Assembly: GCF_010183535.1 (NCBI RefSeq)
Contig: NC_071328.1
Coordinates: forward strand, 15,624,001 to 15,688,000
Source: Caenorhabditis remanei
Lineage: Eukaryota > Nematoda > Chromadorea > Rhabditida > Rhabditidae
DNA: 64,000 nt
Reading direction: 5' to 3'
The notes beneath the pieces are model-generated. The model made no database searches. It was given only the letters and a program-made list of their open reading frames with translations, and was not told where the DNA came from. The position numbers were made by a program, and so were the translations under genes. This document shows, piece by piece, positions 1 to 11,938 of the stretch. Positions within the stretch are counted from its first letter, which is position 1. Each line of letters starts with the position of its first letter.

Positions 1-341
1 AATAACGTTTTTTCAGAGAAACGCGTCTCAGGCGCGCCAGGAAAACTCAAAAATCAAAAAATATCCTATCTGGCGCGATTTTGGCGCGCGTTTTCTGGAC
101 TCTTAGTTTTGCTTTTGCGATAGAACCATTTTTCAGAAAATCGCGTCTTGGGCGCGCCAGCCAATCGCAAAATCGTAAAGTCTGGCGCGCCTGAGACGCG
201 TTTTCAAGAAAAATCATATAGCGATTTTATATTTTTTTTTAATCGGCATTTTTTCATGATTTTCAGCTCAAAACCCCTAAAATTCGACTTTCTGGACCGA
301 AATTTCCAGATTTTTAAAGCAATTTTCAGCTTAAATCTCAC
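1..341. other. Left-edge non-coding stretch (inside aat-9-like gene)
   Basis: No exon is visible. The stretch holds several copies of a dispersed motif of the form ACGCGTC..GGCGCGCCAG in both orientations (about 22-42, 70-95, 140-160 and 180-200), then A/T-rich sequence. The transporter exon at 342-569 ends in a GT donor, so this should be intron sequence of that gene, whose last exons lie beyond the left edge. Confidence 0.6.
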
Positions 342-3300
342 CTGGATCCACAAAAGATGTTACTATTGAGTGTTCCAATCAACAATAATGCAATCATGAA
401 TGGAATTGCATAGCTGAAATTTCCGAGTGTCAATTGTGCAAAGTCCGCTGCGACCGCCGTGCTATTCATAATTTGTCCGGGTGTCAGCACTGTCATATAC
501 GAGATATTCATGGCAACGTAGATGGCTGTGACGATCGTCACTCCTCCCAACAAGGCGATAGGCATTGTGCTGGAAAAGGGGGCGGAGTTTCGAGTTATAG
601 TGAAGAAGGGGATTTCAGTGTACCGTCTGGGTTTATGAATTTCCGGTGTACCGTAATTCAGAATATCCCATCCGGCGAAACTCCATAGTGCTCCGTAGAA
701 TGCGAGCGAGATTTGACCGGGATTCGTGTTGGAGCCACGGAATGGGTGCTCCAGATTTTGGGTTTGTCCTGAAAATGAGCAAAAATAGGATTTGATATGA
801 AAAATGGGAGATTTTTGGCAATTTTTGGAGCTAAAAACGGTCAAAAAAGACCCAATTTTTACTTTTTGAAAAAAAATCTGGAAATCAGTTTTTAGCCATT
901 TTTTGAATTTTTCTGGAAAAACAACACGATTCACACTGAAATTGTCTAAATACGCTATTAATCCTTGAAAAAATCAGAAAAATTAACAGAAAACGGTCAA
1001 AAACTGAATTTTTGAAATTTTCTTTCCAACTTGTCCACGAGGAGTACACGGAGAGGCTCCAAGTAAAATTGCATAGATTTTGCTATAAATTTGTGTATGG
1101 ATACTTTCAAACACGCTGAATTTAGGGATGGTAGTGATTTTCAACAAAAACCACTGGAATTCGAGATATTCCGTTTTAAAAAGTTGTCCACGAGGAGTAT
1201 TATGAATTCATTTTTATCTGTGCATGAGAAGTCCGCGCCGCACTCACGCGGCGGCCACGCCCACCCCGATTTTAACGCTGCGTTCAATTTTTGAACACTG
1301 CCGCAAGAAATGGGCGTGGCCGCCGCGTGAGTGCGGCGCGGACTTCTCATGCACAGATAAAAATGAATTCATAATACACGGCGGAAAATTTCAAAAAATG
1401 TCAAATTTCTCCGTTTTTTTTCAAATTTTCGCCTATTCTCAATATTAAATCTCATCAAAACACCTGAAAACTTGAAAAATAACAAAAAACGATCAAAAAC
1501 TGAATTTTTGAAAAAAAATTCCAACTTGTCCACGAGGAGTACACGACGAAAAATTTCCAATTTTACCCGATTTCGCTCAATTTTCTCCGTTTTTTCTCAA
1601 CTTTTCGCCTATCCTCGAAAAATAGATTTTAAAACGACCAAAAACTGAATTTTTGAAAAAATTTCCAACTTGTCCACGAGGAGTACACGGCGAGAAATGG
1701 AATTTTGGCGATTTTCGGGGCGAAAAATTATCGAAAACCTCACTTTTTGAGTCAAATATTAAGAAAAAAGGCCTTTAGACCCAATTTTTACCTTTAAAAA
1801 TCAAAAAATAGAATCCGGTGCAAATAATGACAGCCAGCGAGAGCAACTTGGCGACAGTGACGACTATTTGGAATTTCGATGCGTATTTGTCGATGGCGTA
1901 GAGGTTGAGAACGGTCAGAACGACTGGAAATAAGAAGGAATTCTTGGAAACACTTTATTAGCACGACACGCTTCTTACAATCGTGCTCTACCGAAACCAA
2001 ATAAAATTGTGTGCGAAATTGAGAGATCCGGAGAAAACGAGTCATTTTTCAAGGGCATTTCGGTGGAGCGCAGTTGTAAGAACTGTGTTGACTAGGGAAG
2101 GCCACCGACTCAGTGTGGAGTTATTGGACGTGACCTATATCATTGGAAAGCTGAGAAAACGCTGATTCCAAATATATATTCAGTTTTTGCCCTCGAGGCC
2201 TGGTATTTGAGAAAAACGAGGTCAAAGTTTGGACCCCTAACAAGTCATACCTTACCGAAGTGTTAAAAATGCCGGCAACGTGGTGTAGGCGGTAGCAGAG
2301 ATGGTCAATGCACAAACACTTTTTGGTTCAATTCCATGCGGCCACCAAATTTTTTGGTTTTTTAAGTTTCGTTTTTTTTTGGATCGGGAAGTGGTTTTTT
2401 TGCAAGTTTTGTTCAAATAGATTTAAAAAAATTTAAAAAACCAAAAAAATTTGGTGGCCGCATGGAATTGAACCAAAAAGTGGCTATGCATTGACCCTCT
2501 CTGCTACAACCTACACCACGCTGCCGATATTTTTAACACTTCGGTAAGGTATGACTTGTTAGGGGTCCAAACTTTGACCTCGTTTTTCTCGAATACCAAG
2601 CCTCGAGGGCAAAAACTGAATATATATTTGGAATCAGCATTCTCTCACGGTGAGAGGTTCATCGAAAGTGCAAAGTTGAAGACATTGCTTGCGCACTACT
2701 CGATCATTGGCGCATTTCTCGATTCAGGAACTTGCAAGCCTACAATAATTGAATTACGATTAAAAAATGGAATACTCAGAGGAACGGCAAGAAAATTGAC
2801 CAATTTAAGGTTCTGAGTAGCTACTAATGACTAACAAATCATAAAAAGTCAAAAATTTTAAAAAATTTAAAAAAAATTTTTTCAACTTTTTTCCAAATTT
2901 ATAGATTTTCCAGCAAAAAATGCTGAAAAGTAACTTCAAAACTACTTTTTTGATTATTCAATCCGAAAGAACTATGAAAAACATCGATTTCAGAGAGAAA
3001 TCGGTGTTTTTCGGAATTGTGATTACAGTCAGCTGTTCCCAAAAAATGTATCAACTCCATTATCTTTGAGTATTATCGAACAATTTTGTGATTAAAATGT
3101 CGACAGTAATTGGGTCTATCCATCTTGTAAACGTGAGTTTGCATCGAGACTTCATTTTCGAGAAAAATGTGAAAAACTGACTATTTTTTCAATTTTCAGT
3201 AGTAAATGGAAAAACGGTGATAACTTTGTGCAAACTCCACCAACGCAGGTCATTTTATAATCAAAATATTCACAATTACGCCAACAACACGGATTGCAAC

Positions 3301-6300
3301 ACTAGAAAACGGAATTATTTTTTTCTGAGCTGTAATTGACGAAAAACTGAATTTTCAGTTGAAAATTTTTTTCTCTCGTTTCTCTGCGTCTCTCTCGCGC
3401 CGCCCTCTCGCCCACGTGTTGCGCAAGCGCGCTCTGCCTCGATTCGATGAACCTCTCACCGTGTCTCTCAGCTTTCGAATGATATAAGTCACGACCCATA
3501 TCTTCACACTGACTCGGTGACCTTCCCTAGTGAGCTAATAATTGGAAAAAAAAATGAAGAACTCACTAATCAACACGAATCCGAGTCCTCTCTCGAATAC
3601 TTCATCCCATGGAGCTTCCAGATGCCATACTGGATCCAAACCGGCTACTGTAAAATGGAGACATTTTGTCAGTTTTTACTGACCGAAATTTTGATGACTT
3701 TTTCAGTAATTTCAAGCTGAAAAATCACATTTTTGGCGAAATTGAGGCTGAAAAACCAGTTTTTGGTCGAAAAATTGCGAATTTTCATAATTTTTGAATG
3801 AAAATTCATTTTTTTTTCTATTTGAAGCCCTACCAATATACTGTCCAAAAGTTTGCGCCTGAACTGCCGCCGACGCCGGAAATGACATAATGACACCGAC
3901 CCACATGAACGAGAACGCGATGCCTTCCCAACCGACGTACACCTGCAATTTTCGGGTTTTTTAATATGAAAATTAGCTGATTTTGACTGAAAATTGTGAA
4001 AAATCTGGTATTTTTGAGCCGAAAATCATTAAAAATGACTAATTTTGGGTCAGAAACTCAGAAAATTCCGGATTTTTAGATGAAAATTGTGAAAAATATG
4101 GAATTTCGAGCTGAAAATCATGAAAAATATCAAATTTTGACTCTGAAACTCCAGATTTCCGGATTTTTAGTCGATTTTGATCTCAAAATCATGAAAAATA
4201 GTGGAAATTGATCCAGGAATGAAATTTTGAAATCTTGACAGTTTCTGGGCTGGAAAAACTCTGAAAATCGGAGATTTAGGTCTGGAATGAGATTTTCCTG
4301 GTTTATACTTGAAAATCTGGAAATTTTGGACCGGAATGTAGGATTTTTAGCTGAAAATCATGAAAAATGGCTAATTCTGACCCCTAAACTCCAAAAATTC
4401 GGGATTTTTGGCCGATTTTAACCAGAAAATCATGTAAAATAGTGGAAATTGACCCAGGAATGAAATTTTGAAATCTTGACAGTTTCTGGGCTGGAAAAAC
4501 TCTGAAAATCGGAGATTTAGGTCTGGAATGAGATTTTCCTGGTTTATACTTGAAAATCTGGAAATTTTGGACCGGAATGTAGGATTTTTAGCTGAAAATC
4601 ATGAAAAATGGCTAATTCTGACCCCTAAACTCCAAAAATTCGGGATTTTTGGCCGATTTTAACCAGAAAATCATGTAAAATAGTGGAAATTGACCCAGGA
4701 ATGAAATTTTGAAATCTTGACAGTTTCCGGGCTGGAAAAAACTCTGAAAATTGGAGTTTTAGATCTGAAAATATTGAAAAATCTGTTTTTCCAGCTCAAA
4801 ATCATGAAAAAATGGTGACTTTTGACCCTATAACGTCAAAATTTCTTGTTTTTAGATGATTTGAGCTGAAAACTTTGAAAATCTAGACATTTTTAATCAA
4901 AAATTCATTAAAAACTGGTTTTCTGATGAAATATACATAAAATATCAAGGTTTTCAGCTCAAAATCGTCTAAAAACTCACATTTTTGATATTTTAGGGTA
5001 AAAAATCACCATTTTTCATAATTTTGAGCTGGAAATTCAGATTTTTCAGGATTTTCAGATCTAAATCTCCAATTTTCAGAGTTTTTGAGCCCAGAAACTG
5101 TCTGGATCTCAAAATTGCAATTTTCGGCTGTAAAATCAATCATTTCTGGCTCAATTTTCACTATTTTTCACGATTTTTAGGTCAAAATCAACCGAAAAAT
5201 CGGAATTTTTGGAGTTTCACGGTAAGAATTAGCCATTTTTTCACGATTTTCAGCTCGAAATTTCCCGATTTTTCACAATTTTCAGCCAAAAATCCAGAAT
5301 TTTGGAGTTCTAGGGTCAAAATTAGCCATTTTTCATGATTTTCAGCTAAAAATTAGACTTTTCAGCTCAAAATTTCCATATTTTTCACAATTTTCAGCCA
5401 AATTTTCATTACATTATAAGCGAAATCGCATCCGGGATCATGAATGGACGTTCCCAATTCGATATAACAAATTCCACCAATCAATGAGATCAAACCACAT
5501 CCAATCCATACGACTAATGCCAATCCATTCGAAAAGGTATACTGTAGAATTGGTCCCGGTGTGATAAAGATTCCAGCACCCACGATATTTGCTGGAAAAT
5601 TTTCAGTCGAAATTGAGGGAAAATTGATATTTTTCACTCAAAAATTAGCTGAAATTGCATAAAAAACTACTAAAAATCAGAATTTTCAAGCGGAAAAGTG
5701 ACGTTTTCACTCAAAAAACCGGATTTTGGTCGAAAATTCATGGTTTTTCTTGAAGTTTTGACTGAAAATTAGAGATTTTTCCTCAAAAATTGGCGGAAAT
5801 TCTCAATTTTCAATGTTTTTGAGCGGAAAAATGTCGTTTTTTTGACTCAAAATTAATGTCTTCGTGTTTTTGTTTAAAAATTCACGACTTTTCTTCAATT
5901 TTTGAATGATAATTAGAGATTTTTGCCTGAAAATCCCGTTTTCGGTAGGAAAAAGCTGAAAATTGGCTTAAATTGTATGATTATTCACTCAAAATTGATG
6001 AAATTCGGAGTAAAAATCAGATTTTTAGCTGGAAAATGGCTAAAAATAGATTTTCACGCTAAAAAAAAACGGTTTTTGATCAGAAATGCACGATTTTTCA
6101 AAAAAAAAATTTGACTGAAAATCAGAGATTTTTGGCCAAAAATCACGGTTTCGACAGGAAATAATCTAAAATTGGTTAATTTTTAGTCAAAATTTAAGAA
6201 TTTCGGGGTAATAATCGGACTTTTATATGGGAAACATGGTGAAAACAGTGTTTTTCACTTAAAATACCAGATTTTTGTCGAAAAATGAGTGAATTTACTG

Positions 6301-6470
6301 AATTTTCGACTAAAATCCGGTTTTTAAAGTGAAAATTTTAAATTTTTATGACAATTTCATAATTTTTCAGACAAAAACTCACCGATAACATAACTCATAC
6401 ATGACCATAGTCCCATTTGATGGCGACTCGCCGCGATATCGCCAATCGTCGGCGACTCTTCTGATGACAT
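342..6470 (-). CDS. aat-9: SLC7/LAT-type amino-acid transporter, aat-9-like (3' end off window)
   Basis: Predicted light-chain-type amino-acid exchanger of the plasma membrane. Seven exons on the minus strand: 6470-6383, 5591-5413, 3942-3834, 3647-3567, 1923-1792, 768-624 and 569-342. All phases join cleanly and give 320 codons; the family usually has about 480-520, so the C-terminus is missing off the left edge. The TM1 substrate loop reads GAGIFITPGPIL. Later hallmarks are YIELGT, FQIVVTVAKLL and SFAGWDILNYGTPEIHKPRR. The 54-nt intron 570-623 is stop-free and a multiple of three, so unspliced reading would insert 18 residues. No Cys is seen where heavy-chain-dependent members carry the disulfide Cys, as reported for C. 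elegans AAT-4 to AAT-9. The ATG lies two bases after a TTTCAG, suggesting trans-splicing. The symbol rests on family match plus adjacency to ego-2; another aat paralogue is the alternative. Confidence 0.85.
1025..1695. repeat. Intronic repeat carrying a TTGTCCACGAGGAGTA motif
   Basis: The motif TTGTCCACGAGGAGTA occurs four times on the + strand (about 1031, 1184, 1526 and 1670), each preceded by TTTTGAAA..TTTCCAACT-like sequence. One copy, at 1184, is split by the palindromic element at 1200-1374. Confidence 0.7.
1200..1374. mobile_element. Palindromic MITE flanked by TA
   Basis: A 175-bp near-perfect inverted repeat. The arms start TTATGAATTCATTTTTATC and run about 63 bp into a GC-rich core (GGACTTCTCATGCAC on the right arm), with a spacer of roughly 45 bp. 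TA dinucleotides flank it at 1198-1199 and 1375-1376. The sister copies of the surrounding repeat show the uninterrupted site GAGGAGTACACG, so one TA was duplicated on insertion. No coding capacity. The TA target suggests Tc1/mariner-type mobilisation. Confidence 0.8.
2095..3527. mobile_element. Non-autonomous mariner-like element, 1.43 kb, TA-flanked
   Basis: The termini are inverted repeats beginning GGGAAGG(C/T)CACCGA. Left 2095-2162 matches the reverse complement of 3460-3527 over about 68 bp, and the match resumes around 2645-2665 against 3440-3460 (CACGGTGAGAGGTTCATCGA). TA dinucleotides flank it at 2093-2094 and 3528-3529. No transposase reading frame is visible inside. It sits in an intron of the aat-9-like gene, between exons 3567-3647 and 1792-1923. 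Confidence 0.75.
2163..2640. mobile_element. Foldback palindrome nested in the left end of the mariner-like element
   Basis: Arms of about 200 bp, 2163-2365 and 2430-2640, are inverted copies of each other, for example GATTCCAAATATATATTCAG against its complement at the right end. The insertion splits the left terminal repeat of the 2095-3527 element, so it is the younger event. The arms contain GGTTCAATTCC followed by GGCCACCA, which resembles the T-arm and 3' end of a tRNA; that resemblance may be accidental. Confidence 0.7.
4197..4740. repeat. Tandem ~241-bp duplication in an aat-9-like intron
   Basis: ATAGTGGAAATTGA(T/C)CCAGG starts at about 4197, 4438 and 4680. The intervening 241 bp are nearly identical, giving two full units and a partial third. 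Non-coding. Confidence 0.85.
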
Positions 6471-7158
6471 GGCTGAAATATGGGAGATAATTAGTTAGGT
6501 ATAGTCTGAAAATCAAGGAAAATGGCGCAAAAATGTCAAAAAACGCGAATTTTAACAATTTTTCATGATTTTTTGGAATAAAAATGTCTAAAAATAACCG
6601 GAAAAATACGAATTTTTCATGATTTTGGAGTCGAAATGTCCAAAAATTGTAATTTTTTATGGAACGGACATTCGGACATAGCGACACTGGAATCCACAGA
6701 AAATTGGCTGAAAACCCCAGACGATCCAAGCGCCGCAGGCACACCAGACAGTTATAGATAAGCATTCTAGCGTCGCAGGCATACCAGGACAATTTGCGCT
6801 GGAGGCGCGCCAGCATTTATCATTTTTTTTACAAAAATCACCGAAAATTTTTTTTGCAAAAAAAAAACGGCAAAATTGAGTTTTTCTAAGTGAAAAATCG
6901 TGTTAAATCAACGTTTTTTGGGAGACTCTTCTGATTAAATGGCTGAAAATTACATGAATTTCAAATGGAATCGATAATCCTCTCTATTAAGTGAACAGAT
7001 GAAGAGAAAACAATGCTTTTATTATTATTATCATGTGTTGAGATGATCGTGTGAGACGCAGAAGGCGAGAGAGTGTGTACAACCAGGAGAGCGCAGAGAA
7101 ACAGACAAAACAAAGGATACGGATTCTTGGCATATCCTTTTGGTAAGGATACTATCTA

Positions 7159-7583
7159 CAGTACCGGACAAAAAGGTATCAACTTTGACTGTTTTCAGTG
7201 TAAAATGACCAAGTGTAGTCCGGTGTCATCTGATTGTCCGATAAACTCAAGTTTATAAGGGTTGGACAGAGCAAAAATAGAGCATTATTTTTGTAGTTGA
7301 CCATTTTTTTGTATGGGACACTACCATGGAAGTTACAGGTTGTCAAAAAGTCATTCCTCCAACTAATTTCATTTCCAAAGTTTTGGAGATTTCACTTTGA
7401 CAACCTGTAACTTCCATGGTAGTGTCCATACAAAAAAATGGTCAACTACAAAAATGATGTACTATTTTTGCTCTGTCCAACCCATATAAACTTGAGTTTA
7501 TCGGACAATCAGATGACACCGAAATACACTTGGTCATTTTCCACTGAAAACAGTCAAATCTGATACCTTTTTGTCCGGTACTG
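7159..7583. mobile_element. Tc1-like foldback element, TA-flanked
   Basis: A 425-bp inverted repeat with arms 7159-7345 and 7395-7583 that differ at only a few positions. The termini read CAGTACCGGACAAAAAGGT and resemble the Tc1-family terminal repeat. TA lies on both sides, at 7157-7158 and 7584-7585. No transposase is encoded. Confidence 0.8.
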
Positions 7584-8122
7584 TACACTGTTTTCAATTT
7601 TTCATCGAAAATTGGATAATTTTTCATAATTTTTCAAAGGTTTTTCAAAATTTGAATGATAGTCGAAAATATTACTTTTTCGCGGAAAAAAACAAACATT
7701 TCGTCTGGAAACCGACTAGTGAATGGTATGATTGACTGTTTCAATGTACATTAATGCATAGTGCACCCGGTTTGCCAGTCAGAGCGCACGGCGTGGAAAG
7801 AGAGAGATAGTGTGATAGGTCAATTGGGAAATGTTGCGTCAGATTTCGAACCCCCCGTATCAAAACTGCGTCGTTTTTAAAGAGTTCATACACAGTAAAA
7901 CGCGTCTCAGGCACCCCCGATCAGCCTAATACCTATGTTTAAAAAATACAACTAATTTTTACTTCTAAAATCTCACTTTTCAATCCAAAAACGCGTCCAC
8001 AGCGCCCCAGACTATGTTTTCTCTATTTTTTTTGACTATGGTGATTCAGTTCTTGTTATTGACACTCTTTCCTTTAAGAACATACAATCTTCTTTTTTTC
8101 TGAAAGTTTTACCAGTTAAAAG

Positions 8123-8471
8123 CATACTTGTCAACCGGGCCGAAACGGGCCGACACGGGCCGGATCGTAACTCGCGTCAAAATGAATATTATGAGCTGAA
8201 AAATATACCAAAATGTAGATCTCAGCGAGTTCTATGTCTGTGACCTACTACGGGCCGGATGGCTATTCGTTAATGTGCCGCGGGCCGAGCTAGAATGGAT
8301 TTTTTGGCACTTTTCCCGGCCCACGGCACATTAACAAATAACCATTCGGCCCGTATAATATCAGTGACATAGAACTCGTCGAGATCTACATTTTGGTATA
8401 TTTTTCAGCTCATAATCTTAAGTTTGAAGCGAGTTGCGCGCCGGCCCATTTCGGCCCGGTTCGCAAGTATG
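8123..8471. mobile_element. GC-rich palindromic element, copy 1 (CATACTTG..CAAGTATG)
   Basis: An inverted repeat of about 349 bp with ends CATACTTG and CAAGTATG, CCGGGCC-rich subterminal sequence, and a shared inner segment with GTAGATCTC. Two further copies lie at 13267-13635 and 23834-24528. I do not see a convincing target duplication at this copy. Confidence 0.7.
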
Positions 8472-8491
8472 AATGTTAGAAAAATGTGTCG

Positions 8492-8831
8492 CAGGGATGT
8501 GCCTGGGTGGCGTTGAGCGCCTCGCATTTCTTCAAAGTGTGATGAAAAAACTCGAAAACGCGAAAAGAGAGAGTGTGTAAAAATGAGAGACGATATCTGG
8601 CCAATCTCGCGCTGATTGGCTGATTGGAAGGGGCGGAGTCTCTCGCTGAACGCTGATTGGTCGCTTGAGATTAAGCATGAGCAATAAACGCATTTTTTGC
8701 CGTGGCCGAAGCGGCAACTAGTCCCCCTCGCCAGATATCGTCTCTCGATTTCACACACTCTCTCTCTCTTCGCGTTTTCGCACACTTTTGATTTTCTCAG
8801 CGCCCAAAGCGCCTCCGAAGGCGCATCCCTG
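8492..8831. mobile_element. hAT-like MITE, copy 1
   Basis: A 340-bp element with terminal inverted repeats CAGGGATGTGCCT / AGGCGCATCCCTG. The flanking 8-bp direct repeat is ATGTGTCG at 8484-8491 and ATGTGTCT at 8832-8839, one mismatch. CAGGG-type ends plus 8-bp duplications are typical of hAT elements. A long subterminal inverted repeat centres on GACGATATCTGGC. A second copy is at 24111-24447. Confidence 0.82.
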
Positions 8832-9059
8832 ATGTGTCTATCTCTCTGTCAGCTATGAAACATTTCGTAATTAACTCTATTGTCAGAAGAAAAGTCAGAA
8901 AATCGGTAGAAGACGAAACAGAAACTAAACATGATAGATCACTGACCATATTTCGGAATGTGAGCAACAAAAGGTGATCGGTTATGTTGCCACTTATCAG
9001 TTTATTCTACGTCTTCTTGCGAATCTGATTCCAAAATCCTTCTCTAGCTACGGTCACTT

Positions 9060-9420
9060 CTGAGATATGCGTCTTTAAAGATAGCTGTTTCAATAAGATC
9101 CTCTCCCCCCCCCCCTCCAATACATTTTTGCGCCAAAGGCGGCCCAGACGATTCTAGCGCCGCAGGCACACCAGACAGTTATAGATAAGCATTGCGCCGC
9201 AGGCATATAATTACTCAGTTTTCTCTTTTTTTTAATGTTTCTAGGAAGAAAAATCACCATTTTTCGCATTTTGAAATGATTTTGCCTTAAAAGTAGCGAT
9301 TTTTCAGACAAAAACTGCGTCAATATTACCTGAATATCTCTTGAATAACTCCAACTTTCCGGGTTCTCGTCGGAGAAGTGGTTTAATCTCATCCAAGATT
9401 CGAGTCATAGGCAATATTTA
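9060..9420. other. Relic of dispersed modules; no gene seen
   Basis: Contains GAGATATGCGTCTTTAAAG, the end of the ~60-bp module common after 33.8 kb, then GCGCCAAAGGC and CTAGCGCCGCAGGCA motifs related to the 27-bp minisatellite. It is one of the few appearances of these families in the left half. Confidence 0.6.
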
Positions 9421-11359
9421 TAGTAGTTTCACAGTACTAATTGAATATAATACCCACTATCTATATGTTTCATTTTCGAAAAAAAAATAGGACTGAAAAT
9501 GTGAGCACGTGAGCCATTTTTCAGACAGAAGAGAGCATGTAAACACCAAAAAGAAAGATTTTTTAATAAGTGACCATAGTCCAAAAATAAGAAACTTGAG
9601 AGACGCAGAGAAAGGCAGTTTATTTTTGGAAACAAACTGGCGTGCCTTGGGCGCGTTTTTTACGGAAAAACTTAGATTTTTTGCTGAAATCAGATTTTTC
9701 TGAAATTTCTGTAAATCTGGCGCGCCCAGGACGCGCTTTCAGAGGGAAAATGATCATTTTTAACAGGAAATGGCGTGCTTTCGGCGCATTTTTTCGAAAA
9801 AGTGTAATTTTTTGGAGGAAAAATGCTATTTTGAATTATGACTCTCAAAAATTGTCTGTGGCACCTTAGACGCGATTTCGGAGGCAATTTTTTGATTTTT
9901 CGACGAAAAATTCGAAATTTTCACATAAAATCAGTTTAAAAAACTCAAAAAGGCAAAAAAAAATCAAAATAACATGATTTTTCACTCAAAAACGCAAATT
10001 TTGGATGAAAAATTGCATTTTATTCATATTTTTGCGAAAAATTGCATTGAAAATGTTGAAAATCGAGCATTTTTCAATTTTCCGCCGTAAAATTTCATGA
10101 AGTGTTCGGTGGAGCGCGTTTGCATTACAAAATCGAAAATTGATGAAATTTTCACATTTTCAGCCCGAAAAAAGTCAATTTTCAGCTCAAAAACCCTATT
10201 TTTGTTAGTTTAAAGATGAAAGTTCAATTTTCAGATTGAAAAAGCATGTTTTTCCCTCAAAAATTGAATTTTTCAGCTTAAAATGAAAAAAAATGCAATA
10301 TACACATTTTCGACACTAAAAATTCGGAATTTTCACATAAAATTGATTGAAAAACTCAGAAAATGCAAAAAAAAAAGGTCAAAAATAGGCATAGAAGTGC
10401 AGTGTGCGTAAGCAACAACTCAGAAATCGAAAAATTACACATTTTTGAATAAAAAATGCAAAAAAATTGATTTTTAAATAGAAAAATCGTTCATCGGGAT
10501 ATCAGAAATGGGATACAAGTGAATTGGGAGCGTATTTTCAGCGATTTTCAACGATTTTTATGCGAAAAATTCGAAAATTTCATCATTTTTGACTCAAAAA
10601 TCCGATTTTCAGCGGTTTTTAAGTGAAAACTTGAAGTTTTTTGCTGAAAAACCTAAAAAATCCGATTTTTAAGTGAAAATTCGTAATTTTCAGCATTTTC
10701 AGCTCAAAAACCTCCAAATTTCTCAATTTTTGCTTTAAAAATCGCCAAAAATCATTAAAAATACAAAAAAAAGGAGTCATATCAAGCAATTATGCACTGT
10801 TTCTGTGTTAAATAAGTAGAAAAGGGGGCGGGACTTAGAATAAGGGGGCGGGGCGTGGCAAATATCGGATCACAACGGGAAAAATGGGTATTTTGGGGTA
10901 AAAAATGGAGAAAAATGGGGATTTTTCGAAAAAAATAGGGAATTTATGGCTGAAAAAGACGGAAAAATTGTGAAAAAAGCACAAAAAATGACTTTTTTGA
11001 GAGAAAATTAAGGAAAAAAGGTAAAAATTTGGGATTTTTGGGTCGAAAATCACAGAAAAAGTGAAATTTTCAGTCATTTTTATGCTAAAAATGAGATTTT
11101 TAGCCAAAAAAACGCAATTTTTTGCTGAAAAAAAGCGATTTTTGCCCAAAAATTTCAAAAAATCGGCAGAAAAAGACAAATTACAATCGGGAGTAAAACG
11201 GTGATAAGGAGGGGTTAAAATTGATAAGAAATGGGCGTTTTTTGAGTGAAAAAGAGTGAAATTTGGAAGAAATTTTGGGTTTTTGGAGAGTTTTTGAGCG
11301 GAAAAACGGGTTTTTTCATGAAAAATGCATTTTTGGGGTATTTTTCAGCGGAAAAATCG

Positions 11360-11760
11360 AATTTTTGAGCTTTTTCGATCAGAAAATCAGTTTTTTGGAC
11401 TGAAAATGCGATTTTTGAGGTATTTTCAAGTCGAAAAATCCAATTTTTGTAATTTTTCAGCAAGAAAATAGATTTTTAGGATAAAAATCCAAATTTTTGA
11501 GCTTTTTCGATCAGAAAATCAGTTTTTTGGACTGAAAATGCGATTTTTGAGGTATTTTCAAGTCGAAAAATCCAATTTTTTGTAATTTTTCAGCAAGAAA
11601 ATAGATTTTTAGGGTAAAAATCCAAATTTTTGACCTTTTTCGATCAGAAAATCAGTTTTTTGGGCTGAAAATGCGATTTTTGAGATATTTTTAAGCCGAA
11701 AATCCAAATTTTCTGTAATTTTTCAGCAAGAAACTAGATTTTCAATCAGAAAATCGGGTT
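11360..11760. repeat. Tandem ~130-bp repeat, three copies
   Basis: TTTTTCGATCAGAAAATCAG recurs at about 11371, 11497 and 11636, with matching intervening sequence and slight length drift. A/T-rich and non-coding, just downstream of the ego-2-like stop codon. Confidence 0.75.
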
Positions 11761-11938
11761 TATGTGGCTGAAAAGTCACAAAAATCCCATTTTTTATCAT
11801 TTCTCATCTAAAACCCCGATTTTCCGCTAAAAAATTCTCCAAAAACCCCCAATTTCTCTCCAAATTTCACTCAAATATTGTTCAGGATTTTGTTTTTTAC
11901 AAATGATTTTTTAGCCAATCGGAGGCATATTTACACAA

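Larger units (their letters stand above)
6471..11938. other. Intergenic region between ego-2-like and aat-9-like genes
   Basis: I see no convincing exon in this 5.5-kb stretch. It contains the transposable elements annotated separately, scattered CGCCGCAGGCA motifs (about 6690-6810 and 9130-9210), one decayed copy of the GAGATATGCG module near 9060, and A/T-rich filler. The distance is too large for a standard Caenorhabditis operon spacing. Confidence 0.6.
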
